This document shows positions 54,130-64,000 of a DNA stretch of 64,000 bases, piece by piece. The notes beneath the pieces are model-generated. The model saw only the letters and a list, made by a program, of their open reading frames with translations. It did not search any database and was not told the origin of the DNA. Source of the stretch: Fodinibius sediminis. GTDB lineage: Bacteria > Bacteroidota > Rhodothermia > Balneolales > Balneolaceae. Position 1 is the first letter of the stretch. Every line of letters starts with the position of its first letter. A program made the position numbers and the translations under genes. Where the stretch lies: positions 124,001 to 188,000 of the forward strand of contig NZ_FXTH01000007.1 in assembly GCF_900182555.1 (NCBI RefSeq), written 5' to 3'.

Positions 54130-55389
54130 ATGGAAAATCAGGAATATGAGGTAATCATTCAGCTCCTGGCTGCTCTGGCTGTCGGTCTCCTAATCGGCAT
54201 TGAGCGGGGATGGAGTGGTCGGTACAAGGATGAAGGAGACCGGGTTGCCGGTTTGCGAACCTTCAGCCTGATCGGCCTGCTGGGGGGTATTTGGGCACAA
54301 CTTTCAGCTATCACCGGATCCTGGATGCTGGGTGTTGCTTTTATCGCTGTTGTAGCCTTGATCATCGCTTCCCATATTGTCGGATCACGGGAAACAGAAG
54401 ATGTGGGGATTACCACCGAATTTGCCATGATGCTTACTTTTTCCCTCGGGGTATGGGCTGCGCTTGGCTATTACATTTATTCCTTTGCTGCTACAGCCAT
54501 GGTCGTTGCCCTCCTTGGCATCAAGCCCATTCTTCATCAATGGGTTGGAAATATCAAGACCGAAGAAATATATTCCGGCATCAAGCTCTTGATCATTTCC
54601 CTCGTACTGCTCCCTCTCCTCCCCAACCAGGGCTATGGTCCCTGGCATGCCTTCAATCCCTACTGGATCTGGTGGATGGTTGTATTGATTAGCGGCCTCT
54701 CTTTCGCCGGGTATTTTGCCATTAAATACGCCGGCAACAGGCTTGGAACCTTCCTCACCGCTATCATAGGTGGGTTAGCCTCCTCGACGGCCGTTACATT
54801 GAGCATGGCCCAATTCGCCACAAAGCATAAACATCAGACACTGTTTATGGGCGGCGTTGTAATCGCTGCATCCATTATGTTCATTCGGGTGCTTATAGAA
54901 GTTAGCGTTGTAAATGCAGGGCTCCTCAATCGCCTCTGGCTGCCCCTGACTGTTATGTTCACCAGTCTTCTTCTGGGCAGCAGCTGGCTCTGGTTTAGCC
55001 ATCAAGAAGCTGATCCGGGACCAAAAATTGAACTTAAGAATCCGTTTAATCTCTCTACCGCCCTTAAATTTGGTGCCCTTTTGGGGGTCGTCATGTTCCT
55101 CTCTGCAGCATCCAACGCATGGTTTGGTCATGAAGGCGTATATGCCTTATCCATCGTTTCCGGTTTGGTTGATGTGGATGCTATAACGCTTTCCCTGTCA
55201 CGGCTGACCCTCAATAACCTGGGGGAGGAAGTGGCCATCATGGGTATTATCCTGGCCTCGGCAGTCAACACCATTGTAAAAGGCATTTTGTTTGCCGTTG
55301 TCGTCGGAATGAAGCAAAGCTTCCGCTTATTTGCGGTACTCTTCTTTTCGGTTGCGCCTGGCTTGTTCATTGCCTTTTTAATGAACTGA
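54130..55389 (+). CDS. MgtC/SapB-type membrane protein with DUF4010
   Basis: A 419-residue inner-membrane protein. The N-terminal third is the MgtC/SapB domain (LAVGLLIGIERGWSGRY, VAGLRTFSLIGLLGG), and the rest is a DUF4010 domain with about eight helices (GGLASSTAVTLSMAQ, SIVSGLVDVDAITLSLSRL). Two-part proteins of this type are common in bacteria; MgtC-like domains are linked to magnesium limitation and envelope or ion homeostasis, but the transport activity is unsettled. It ends convergent to the ATP synthase operon, 67 nt away. Confidence 0.88.
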   Translation: MENQEYEVIIQLLAALAVGLLIGIERGWSGRYKDEGDRVAGLRTFSLIGLLGGIWAQLSAITGSWMLGVAFIAVVALIIASHIVGSRETEDVGITTEFAMMLTFSLGVWAALGYYIYSFAATAMVVALLGIKPILHQWVGNIKTEEIYSGIKLLIISLVLLPLLPNQGYGPWHAFNPYWIWWMVVLISGLSFAGYFAIKYAGNRLGTFLTAIIGGLASSTAVTLSMAQFATKHKHQTLFMGGVVIAASIMFIRVLIEVSVVNAGLLNRLWLPLTVMFTSLLLGSSWLWFSHQEADPGPKIELKNPFNLSTALKFGALLGVVMFLSAASNAWFGHEGVYALSIVSGLVDVDAITLSLSRLTLNNLGEEVAIMGIILASAVNTIVKGILFAVVVGMKQSFRLFAVLFFSVAPGLFIAFLMN

Positions 55390-55456
55390 CACCGCTGGTT
55401 ACGACCTTCAGGTACATACTGTACAATCCGGGCTTGTTGATATAACGGACCCAAGA

Positions 55457-56341
55457 TTAATATTCGTCCTCCCCTTTCACAGCCAGGTAGCCCGATAAAA
55501 TATCCAGGAGCTCATCTGTAATAGCGTTTTGCCGTTCCCGGGCATACTGGTTATGCAGTTTTAACAGGCGCTCTTCAATTTTCTTCTCTGCCATAGACAT
55601 GGCATTCAACCGGCTCATATGTTCCGCGGCAAGAGACTCAGCCATAGCACGGTAAAGCGAAACCAGCAAATACTGGTTGACAAGCTGCGAGAAGAGCGCT
55701 CCTGCTTTCATGCTGTACTGCGGAATATTGTTCGTGGGCCATTCTTTGGCAGCCAGCCGGTTCAGCCAGTGTCGATCCAAGGGAAGCAACAGCTGCATCC
55801 GGGGCACATACCTTCCCTGCTTGATGGGTTTATGATGCAAAATAAGTACCTGTCCGATGCTCTTCTCCCTGCGCAGGCTTTCAAGAGCCGTTAACAGTTC
55901 AATGGCAACCTTGTTAAGCCCTGCGACTGATCCCGGCAGGTCGAACACTCCTTCAACCCTGCTGGCATCCAGCCGGGCGGCAACCCGTTCCCCCAAAACC
56001 AAAAAAAGGGGATCTTCAACTTTTTGTTCCTTTAACTGCCGGCTGGTGAAATCAAAAATCTGTTCATCAAAAGATCCACATAGCCCCTGCCCGGAACCCA
56101 GAACGATGATGGCAGTCTCCCTCTTCTTCTGCCCTCCCATATATGGAAACTCTTCCTGGAAGACAGGATTCATTACAATCTGCAATCCCATCTCTATGGT
56201 TCGATAGTACTCGCCAAGCGATTCCGCCGCCCGCTCAAACTGCCGAATGCTGACGGAGGCCAGTACTTTCATGGTATGGACAATGGATTGAAGATCACCG
56301 GCATTTTGTAGTTTCCTCCTGAAATATTCAACGGTCTGCAT
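55457..56341 (-). CDS. atpG: N-ATPase gamma subunit
   Basis: A 294-residue F1 gamma subunit, the central shaft that turns inside alpha3beta3. It has the paired N- and C-terminal long helices (start RRKLQNAGDLQSIVHTMKVLASVSIRQFE; end NRLNAMSMAEKKIEERLLKLHNQYARERQNAITDELLDIL). The sequence is quite diverged from F-type gamma subunits, as expected for the N-type. It is the last gene of the operon, 2 nt after atpA; the DEY terminus is at 55457. Confidence 0.88.
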   Translation of the reverse strand: MQTVEYFRRKLQNAGDLQSIVHTMKVLASVSIRQFERAAESLGEYYRTIEMGLQIVMNPVFQEEFPYMGGQKKRETAIIVLGSGQGLCGSFDEQIFDFTSRQLKEQKVEDPLFLVLGERVAARLDASRVEGVFDLPGSVAGLNKVAIELLTALESLRREKSIGQVLILHHKPIKQGRYVPRMQLLLPLDRHWLNRLAAKEWPTNNIPQYSMKAGALFSQLVNQYLLVSLYRAMAESLAAEHMSRLNAMSMAEKKIEERLLKLHNQYARERQNAITDELLDILSGYLAVKGEDEY

Positions 56342-56343
56342 TC

Positions 56344-57891
56344 CTATACCCCCTCTTCCTGCTCCGAATTCTGTGATAAGTCTTCCAGCAACGTCTTTAC
56401 TGACTCCTCCATGTTACGCCTATCTATGCTGTTCAGCGGTTCCCCCCGCGTTATTTTGTCCGCAACCTCATCCAGTCTTGCTGCAATATTCATTCTTATT
56501 TTTCGGGCAGCCTTTTTCACTTCCGGCAGCTCCATATCATCAAAAACACCCTGCGTCACGGCCACCAGAAGAGCCACCTGCTGAATCACCGGCATCGTGT
56601 CGAACTGGTCCTGTTTAAGGATCTCCCGTATTCGTTTCCCCCTTTCAATCTGTCTGCGTGTATCCTCATCCAGCCGGGAACTGAACCTTGAAAAGGCCTC
56701 CAGCTCCTCAAACTGGGCATAGTCCAGGCGAAGCTCATCGGTCACCATTCGATAGGCCGGAAGCTGGGCGGCACCTCCTACCCTTGACACTGATTTTCCA
56801 ACGTCTATAGCCGGCAGCACATCCTTTCGGAAGAGCGTCGGCGACAGGTAGATCTGGCCATCAGTAATCGATATGAGATTGGTGGGGATAAAGGCAGACA
56901 TATCCTGTGCCTGTGTCTCGATGATCGGCAGGGCGGTCATGCTCCCGCCCCCGTATTCCTCCCTGAGGCGAGTGCACCGTTCAAGCAGTCGGGCATGGAT
57001 ATAAAAAATATCCCCCGGGTAGGCCTCCCGCCCCGGCGGCCGACGCAGCAGCAACGCCAATTCACGGTACGCCCGGGCGTGCCAGGTCAGATCATCATAT
57101 ATGATCAGTACATCCCGCCCCTGCTCCATAAAATATTCCCCCATACTGGTAGCTGCATAAGGGGCCGTATACTGCAGCCCCACTGGTATACTGCTGCTGG
57201 CCGACATGACAATGGTGTGTTCCATGGCTTCCTGCTTTTGAAGATCAGACACCAGCCTGTTAATTTCGGCACGCTGCTTGCCAATAGCACAGTAAATACA
57301 TATGACATCCGTATCCTTCTGGTTAACAATGCTATCGACTGCAATGGCTGTTTTTCCCGTCTGTCGGTCACCAAGAATAAGCTCGCGCTGACCGCGTCCA
57401 ATGGGAAGAAGGGCATCGATGGTCACAATACCCGTCTGCAGTGGAACACTCACCGACACCCGATTCATGATGGGAGGAGCCGGGCGTTCGACCGGGTAGT
57501 ATGAAACAGCTCTCAAAGTGCCCTTCTCATCCAACGGCCGCCCCAGGGCGTCCACTACTCTGCCGAGCAAGGCGTCTCCCACCGGCACGCCTAAAACCCG
57601 TTCGGTCCTGAATACTTCGTCTCCGGCCTCAATGAGGTTCTCCTCACCAAGCAGGATAACCCCTACCTCATCGGGATCCAGGTTATAAGCCAGTCCCAGA
57701 GAGCCATTGGCAAATTTTACCAACTCATCCGTAACCACATTCGGCAGTCCCTCCACCCGTGCAATGCCCTCCCCTACGGATATTACTTTTCCGGTTTCCC
57801 GGATGAAAATATCCGGATCAGCAGTCCATGCCCTGTTAATATTATCAAAGGCAGCTCCAATAACCGGTATGGTTGAATGATCATCTATCAT
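56344..57891 (-). CDS. atpA: N-ATPase alpha subunit
   Basis: A 515-residue F1 alpha subunit. Walker A is GDRQTGKTA, Walker B is in [10 protein letters not shown], and the arginine finger lies in [10 protein letters not shown]. The N-terminal barrel ([25 protein letters not shown]) and C-terminal helical domain are complete. Alpha binds nucleotide at the non-catalytic sites and, with beta, forms the hexamer. The ATG overlaps the atpF stop by 4 nt, which indicates coupled translation. Confidence 0.96.
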   Translation of the reverse strand: MIDDHSTIPVIGAAFDNINRAWTADPDIFIRETGKVISVGEGIARVEGLPNVVTDELVKFANGSLGLAYNLDPDEVGVILLGEENLIEAGDEVFRTERVLGVPVGDALLGRVVDALGRPLDEKGTLRAVSYYPVERPAPPIMNRVSVSVPLQTGIVTIDALLPIGRGQRELILGDRQTGKTAIAVDSIVNQKDTDVICIYCAIGKQRAEINRLVSDLQKQEAMEHTIVMSASSSIPVGLQYTAPYAATSMGEYFMEQGRDVLIIYDDLTWHARAYRELALLLRRPPGREAYPGDIFYIHARLLERCTRLREEYGGGSMTALPIIETQAQDMSAFIPTNLISITDGQIYLSPTLFRKDVLPAIDVGKSVSRVGGAAQLPAYRMVTDELRLDYAQFEELEAFSRFSSRLDEDTRRQIERGKRIREILKQDQFDTMPVIQQVALLVAVTQGVFDDMELPEVKKAARKIRMNIAARLDEVADKITRGEPLNSIDRRNMEESVKTLLEDLSQNSEQEEGV

Positions 57892-58679
57892 CTGTGGGCA
57901 ACATGGTGCTTTATTTTTGTGTCCGAATTAAACAAATCGTCAATATTCTTCTTCAAATCCTCCAGGTATACTTTGGCATTCCATCCCATTTTCCACCCCT
58001 GCGCCCTTATTTCAATGCCAAATCCTATGACTGACGAGACGGTAAATGTACAATTGACATCCACAGTAAAAATCTCGTGCAGCAGTTCCCGGATCTGTTT
58101 TTTTTGGTCATCGGGAAGGGGAAATGAACTGATCACCATCATCTTTCCCTCTCCGTAATCCAGGGCCGACTGAATTGCATTTTTCTCCTCCTTCTTGTCC
58201 ATGGTCCGGAGTTTTTCAATGAATTTATTAATGGCCTGCTCTTCGAGCGTACTGTTCGCCAGCTCCTGTATCAACCGATTGAGAAGTTCAACAATATTAT
58301 CGGTGGTTTGCTGATGAAGCTCGGCTATGAACGTTTTTTTTTCAGACTGAAGAGCAGCTTCCCAATTCTGCTGGATGGTATCAATCTCTTCCCTGGCCTG
58401 ATGCAGCATCTCTTTCTTGGTTTCCTCTACTTCCCGGCGGGCAGTATTCATCATCTCCACTTTGGAAGCTTCAAAATCGGCCAGTTTCTGTTCATAGGTT
58501 TCACGCTTCTGTTCGGCTGCTGCCAATTTCTGACGGGCCTCCTCCAGCCTGGAAGTCACTTTTTCTTCCCTTTTATTCATCACTTCATGAAGCGGGCCGT
58601 ACAGGAACCGTTTCAGCAGCGCCAGCAGAATGACAAAATTTATAATCTGAGCCGTAAAGGTAAACCAGTCGATATTCAA
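57888..58679 (-). CDS. atpF: N-ATPase b subunit with C-terminal delta-like extension
   Basis: A 263-residue stator protein, much longer than the usual b subunit of about 160. Residues 1-30 are the membrane anchor ([25 protein letters not shown]) and about 30-130 a long coiled coil ([20 protein letters not shown]). The C-terminal part (about 150-263) ends in a segment, [20 protein letters not shown], that resembles the conserved end of the delta/OSCP subunit. The operon has no separate delta gene, so this chain seems to do both jobs, as in other N-ATPases. It starts 1 nt after the atpE stop and overlaps atpA by 4 nt. Confidence 0.9.
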   Translation of the reverse strand: MNIDWFTFTAQIINFVILLALLKRFLYGPLHEVMNKREEKVTSRLEEARQKLAAAEQKRETYEQKLADFEASKVEMMNTARREVEETKKEMLHQAREEIDTIQQNWEAALQSEKKTFIAELHQQTTDNIVELLNRLIQELANSTLEEQAINKFIEKLRTMDKKEEKNAIQSALDYGEGKMMVISSFPLPDDQKKQIRELLHEIFTVDVNCTFTVSSVIGFGIEIRAQGWKMGWNAKVYLEDLKKNIDDLFNSDTKIKHHVAHR

Positions 58680-58680
58680 T

Positions 58681-58953
58681 TTATCCTACTCCTATGACAT
58701 AATCCCAGAAGGGATTTGCAAATATTAAAATTAGCGCTACAACAAAACAGTAAATAGCCGTTGATTCCACCATTGCCAGTCCGACAAAGAGCGTACGGGT
58801 AATGCTGGGCGTCTCATCCGGCTGCTGGGCAATGGCAGTCAAGGCCTGGGCCAGCGCTTTTCCTTCTCCCAGTGCCGGGGCAATGGATCCAATGGCAATG
58901 GTGAGTCCTGATATAATAATTGATACCATACCTATAATGCTAATACTGTCCAT
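58681..58953 (-). CDS. atpE: N-ATPase c subunit with sodium-type ion site
   Basis: A 90-residue proteolipid with two helices (about 5-28 and 52-82) joined by the polar loop AQQPDETP. Helix 1 has E30 (ALGEGKALAQ) and helix 2 has AMVESTAIY with E63, S64 and Y68. Compared with the sodium c ring of Ilyobacter, E63, S64 and Y68 match its E65, S66 and Y70, while E30 takes the place of Q32. A two-carboxylate site with S/T and Tyr is typical of N-ATPases and predicts sodium transport. It forms the rotor ring. Confidence 0.95.
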   Translation of the reverse strand: MDSISIIGMVSIIISGLTIAIGSIAPALGEGKALAQALTAIAQQPDETPSITRTLFVGLAMVESTAIYCFVVALILIFANPFWDYVIGVG

Positions 58954-58962
58954 ACTGTTCTT

Positions 58963-59673
58963 TTAGATTTTTGATTCCTGTTTTGATGTTTCTGCGGTCT
59001 CCTGCACCTGCTGAACCCGCGAAGCCGAGGCAATATAGACGAGTGCCAGGATAGAAAAAACATAGGCCTGTATCACCCCGATCAGTAGTCCGAATGCCTG
59101 CATCACCACGGGAAAAAAAAGGGGGCTCAGGCTCAGGACAATCGCTACAATCAGGCTGCCACTCATGATGTTGCCGAACAGGCGAATGGCCAGCGAGAGC
59201 GTCCGTGACAGCTCCCCGATAATATTGAAGGGCAGCATCAGCGGCGTAGGCTGAATATAATGCCGAAAATAGCTTGAGAATCCCTGGCTGGAAATGCCGA
59301 ATACCGGCACAGCTACAAATACACAGGCAGCCAGCGCCGTAGCCGTTGACAGGGAGGCTGTCGGCGACTCGAAGGCCGGTATGACTCCTATCACATTCGA
59401 AAGGACAATAAATAAAAAGAGGGTTCCGATGAAGGGCAGGTACTTATTCGGATCCTCATGTGTTTCTTCCTCGATCTGCGTCAGCACAAAGACCACAAAA
59501 GACTCCATAAAGGCCTGCCCCCTCCTTATATTGATGCCTGCAGCCAGATTCCGGGTGATCATCCAGGAGACAAACACCAGAAGCAAAATAACGATCCAGG
59601 TATGCAGCAAGGTGGCGTTGATTTTAAAAATCCCCTCCTGCCAGTAAATGATATTATCAATATTGAATTCCAT
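58963..59673 (-). CDS. atpB: N-ATPase a subunit
   Basis: A 236-residue integral membrane protein that forms the ion half-channels. Five to six helices are visible. The essential arginine is in LSRTLSLAIRLFGNIMSG, and the last helix is LIGVIQAYVFSILALVYIASA. The cytoplasmic or early segment (QIEEETHEDPNKYLPFIGTLFLFIVLSNVIG) is the usual conserved part. It is placed between atpR and atpE as in other N-ATPase operons. Confidence 0.95.
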   Translation of the reverse strand: MEFNIDNIIYWQEGIFKINATLLHTWIVILLLVFVSWMITRNLAAGINIRRGQAFMESFVVFVLTQIEEETHEDPNKYLPFIGTLFLFIVLSNVIGVIPAFESPTASLSTATALAACVFVAVPVFGISSQGFSSYFRHYIQPTPLMLPFNIIGELSRTLSLAIRLFGNIMSGSLIVAIVLSLSPLFFPVVMQAFGLLIGVIQAYVFSILALVYIASASRVQQVQETAETSKQESKI

Positions 59674-59689
59674 ATTCGTTGATCAGCAG

Positions 59690-59974
59690 TTAGTTAGAAA
59701 GCGCTCTTTCCGGTGTTCCCCATTTAGCCAGCAAGTGCTGCCGAATGATAAGGAATGATGCCAGGGCGGTGATCATGTAGGCCCAGTGCTGAGTGAGCAA
59801 AACATAAAACACCCCCATTACCAAAGCCATTCTTATGAGAAAACTTATCAAAACCAGCAGGGGGGGATAGCCCTGCTTGGTAACCTTGCGAATCGTCAGC
59901 CAAAGTCCCCCGAAATAGAAAAAGCCGAGGGCCATCCCGGAGGTCAATGCTATTGTCAATAGTATCCAGCTCAT
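59690..59974 (-). CDS. atpR: N-ATPase AtpR membrane subunit
   Basis: A 94-residue protein with three hydrophobic helices: TIALTSGMALGFFYFGGLWLTIRK, PPLLVLISFLIRMALVMGVFYVLL and AYMITALASFLII. The conserved membrane arginine (FLIRMAL) and GFFYFGGLW are the marks of AtpR, found only in N-ATPase operons. The start at 59974 is preferred: GGAG lies 6 nt upstream, and the atpQ stop is 1 nt before. AtpR is thought to help assembly of the c ring or bind its carboxylates; the proof is limited. Confidence 0.9.
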   Translation of the reverse strand: MSWILLTIALTSGMALGFFYFGGLWLTIRKVTKQGYPPLLVLISFLIRMALVMGVFYVLLTQHWAYMITALASFLIIRQHLLAKWGTPERALSN

Positions 59975-59975
59975 A

Positions 59976-60277
59976 TTATTCTCCATTGCTTTCACTTTCC
60001 CGTTGTACCCAGTACCAGGCATTCATACATCCTATCATGATCCCAAGCACCAAGAGCATAAGTGTCCAGGAATACCGGCTCTGATAGGTGCGGTCGACCC
60101 ATATTCCCAGCGCCAGCAGGCCGAGTGTGGGTATGGCTACCGACCAGCCCACCAGCCCAAACATCCCGAGTCCATACAGTAATCCTTTTCTGTTTTGGCT
60201 ACGCACTTTCATTTTACGCCGCGTTTTTTTTCGCACGCTATCTTCCATCTCCTCGGTGCTATTGGTCTCCTGTTCAG

Positions 60278-60281
<4 letters not shown>
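59976..60281 (-). CDS. atpQ: N-ATPase AtpQ (AtpI-like) membrane protein
   Basis: A 101-residue AtpI/AtpQ-like protein. A basic cytoplasmic N-terminus (SVRKKTRRKMKVRSQNRKG) is followed by two helices, the first with GLGMFGLVGWSVAIPTLGLLALGIWVDR. The G-x-W-x-D motif (GIWVDR) is conserved in AtpI/AtpQ. It overlaps the end of atpC by 4 nt. It is likely an assembly factor for the c ring and possibly for Mg2+ supply. Confidence 0.9.
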
Positions 60282-62117
<1,836 letters not shown>

Positions 62118-62127
62118 TCATCTGCTG

Positions 62128-64000
62128 CTAAATGACTGCTTGGTGCTGATGCTGTTCCGCTTTAAAAACATGCCTTAACACCTCTACGGCACTATCCGGA
62201 TTGACAGATATCGAATCGATGCCGCACTCGACCAGGAATTCCGCGTATTCCGGATTATCGCTGGGTGCCTGCCCGCAAAAACCGACCGTGCAACCAGCTT
62301 TGTGAGCTTTTGCTATCACCTCACGAATGGACTCCCTGACAGCCTCATCATTCTCATCAAACAGGTAATTTAATTCGGTGGAATCACGATCAACCCCGAG
62401 GGTTAGCTGCGTCAGATCGTTGGACCCAATGGAGAAGCCGTCAAAATAGCGGGCAAATTTTTCTGCCAGGATCACATTCGATGGAATCTCGCACATCATG
62501 TACACTTTCAGGCCGTGCTCTCCCCTCTTTAGTCCATTTTTTTCCATTTCCTCAAGCACCCACTCGGCCTCTTTCGTTGTCCGGCAGAATGGAATCATGA
62601 TGATAATGTTGTCGAGTCCGATTTTTTCCCGCACTCGCTTCAATGCCCGGCATTCCAGTGCAAACCCTTCGCGGTACCTGTTCGAGTAGTACCGTGAAGC
62701 TCCCCTCCAGCCCAGCATTGGATTCTCTTCATGGGGTTCCAGGTTCTTGCCCCCGATCAAGTCGGCATATTCGTTGGTCTTGAAATCACTGGTTCGGACA
62801 ATCACGGGTTTGGGGTACTGTGAAGCCCCTATTTTAGCGATTCCACTGCTCAATTTCTCAATAAAAAAGTCTTCCTTATTCCGGTAGGTTTTGGTTATTC
62901 GCCGGATCTGCTCGCGTTCCGACTCCTCGATAATATCATCAAAATGGATCAGCGCCATTGGATGTACCTTGATGTGATTGCTTATGATGAATTCCATTCG
63001 CGCCAGGCCCACCCCTTTTGTAGGGAGCTGCCACCACTTCAAAGCAGATTCAGGAGTCGCCAGATTAATCATAATCGGGGTACGGGGTTCCGGCAGCTGT
63101 TTCAGATTAATGGTATCCATCTTATACTCCAGATAGCCCTCATAGATTACGCCCTCGTCACTGCCGGCACAGGAAAGGGTTATCTCTTTCCCTTCCTTCA
63201 GAATACTGGTGGCTACCTTGGTGCCGATAACGGCCGGTATCCCCATCTCCCGGCTGATGATAGCCGCATGACAGGTCCGGCCTCCGGAATCGGTTATAAT
63301 GCCTTTCACATTTTTCATTGCCGGCACCCAGTCGGGCTCGGTCATCTGCGTGACGAGGATGCTGTCCTCATCGAGCGATTCCAAGTCGCTGGCGTGATGA
63401 ACCTTCCGAACCTTGCCGTGTACAATCGAATTGCCAATGCTGATGCCGGTGAGTATGCCCCCCTGGTCTTCCCCGGCAATTCGGTACGACTTGAATTCCG
63501 TGCCACTCCCGGCGGAATGAACGGTCTCGGGACGAGCCTGAACAATAAAAAGGTCTCCTGTTTGATCATCCTTGACCCATTCTATATCCATGGCTTTCCG
63601 GTAATGTTCTTCAATGCGGGCCGCCCACCGGGACAAGGTCAGAATTTCGTTGTCATCCAATACAAAGGAGCTCTTCTCCTCTACACTGGTTTGCACATTC
63701 TTGGTCCGGGTCCCGTTATCAGATACATAGATCATTTTTTGCTCTTTGCTGCCCAGTTTCTTTTCCAGGATCGGTGTTATCCCATCCTTATCCAACAGGG
63801 GCTTGAACACGGTATACTGGTCAGGATTGATGGTGCCCTGCACAATATTTTCTCCAAGTCCCCATGCAGCGTTGATCAGGACGGTATGAGGAAAACCGGT
63901 CTCTGTATCCAGTGTAAACATAACGCCAGATCCCGCCCGGTCTGCCCGTACCATCCGCTGTATGCCAACAGACAGTGCAATTTCCATGTGATCAAATCCT
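62128..64000 (-). CDS. ppsA: Phosphoenolpyruvate synthase, C-terminal part (5' end outside window)
   Basis: The frame is open to the right edge, so the gene begins outside the window; about 620 residues are visible. From the N side, these are the end of the nucleotide-binding domain (GENIVQGTINPDQYTVFKP), the phosphohistidine domain with GGRTCHAAIISREMGIPAVIG, and the PEP/pyruvate-binding TIM barrel ending in SIGSNDLTQLTLGVDRD and the catalytic-cysteine region GFCGQAPSDNPEYA. The enzyme converts pyruvate and ATP to PEP, AMP and phosphate for gluconeogenesis. Its stop is 16 nt from atpD, so both may share a transcript. Confidence 0.95.
   Translation of the reverse strand, partial: GFDHMEIALSVGIQRMVRADRAGSGVMFTLDTETGFPHTVLINAAWGLGENIVQGTINPDQYTVFKPLLDKDGITPILEKKLGSKEQKMIYVSDNGTRTKNVQTSVEEKSSFVLDDNEILTLSRWAARIEEHYRKAMDIEWVKDDQTGDLFIVQARPETVHSAGSGTEFKSYRIAGEDQGGILTGISIGNSIVHGKVRKVHHASDLESLDEDSILVTQMTEPDWVPAMKNVKGIITDSGGRTCHAAIISREMGIPAVIGTKVATSILKEGKEITLSCAGSDEGVIYEGYLEYKMDTINLKQLPEPRTPIMINLATPESALKWWQLPTKGVGLARMEFIISNHIKVHPMALIHFDDIIEESEREQIRRITKTYRNKEDFFIEKLSSGIAKIGASQYPKPVIVRTSDFKTNEYADLIGGKNLEPHEENPMLGWRGASRYYSNRYREGFALECRALKRVREKIGLDNIIIMIPFCRTTKEAEWVLEEMEKNGLKRGEHGLKVYMMCEIPSNVILAEKFARYFDGFSIGSNDLTQLTLGVDRDSTELNYLFDENDEAVRESIREVIAKAHKAGCTVGFCGQAPSDNPEYAEFLVECGIDSISVNPDSAVEVLRHVFKAEQHQHQAVI

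Overview
This window reads as a chromosome segment from a member of the Bacteroidota/Rhodothermota/Balneolota group, with Balneolota- or Rhodothermota-like marine or saline organisms my best guess. The evidence is three SusC/SusD pairs, two ECF sigma/FecR pairs with DUF4974-type FecR proteins, many lipoproteins, poor or absent Shine-Dalgarno sites at most genes, and an N-type (sodium-type) ATP synthase operon. I found no rRNA, tRNA, insertion sequence, CRISPR array or prophage.

Layout. 1-450: 3' end of a protein with a C-terminal cytochrome c domain (+ strand). 592-15503 (all -): a glycan locus read from right to left as ECF sigma, FecR, SusC, SusD, glucuronoyl esterase (CE15), a two-domain esterase, an orphan ECF sigma, an SSS sugar symporter and an AGE-type epimerase. 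15711-25941 (all -): a second locus, ECF sigma, FecR, SusC, SusD, GMC oxidoreductase, gluconate-2-dehydrogenase-subunit-3-like protein and DUF1080 protein, closed by a clear intrinsic terminator. 26263-33210: an exported TIM-barrel epimerase (-), then an MFS transporter, a propeller/HEAT/cytochrome c lipoprotein and a second DUF1080 protein (+). 33312-50056 (all -): DUF1080-PA14 lipoprotein, propeller dehydrogenase fused to a cupredoxin, SusC/SusD without a FecR system, and two large FG-GAP/ASPIC-UnbV lipoproteins separated by a small lipoprotein. 50472-55389: housekeeping and redox genes (GlsB-like membrane protein, flavodoxin, Tll0287-like heme lipoprotein, SQR-like flavoprotein, MgtC/DUF4010 membrane protein). 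55457-64000 (all -): the full N-ATPase operon atpD-C-Q-R-B-E-F-A-G, preceded by the 3' part of PEP synthase.

How it fits together. The striking point is that three outer-membrane glycan importers occur with no recognisable glycoside hydrolase or polysaccharide lyase. In their place stand esterases and an oxidative toolkit: GMC flavoprotein with a four-cysteine cluster motif, its small subunit, propeller dehydrogenases joined to cytochrome c or type-1 copper domains, three DUF1080 (3-keto-disaccharide hydrolase family) proteins and an exported epimerase. The simplest reading is periplasmic oxidation of glycosides to 3-keto forms, cleavage of these, and passage of electrons to cytochrome or cupredoxin carriers. 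That reading is inference from families and context.
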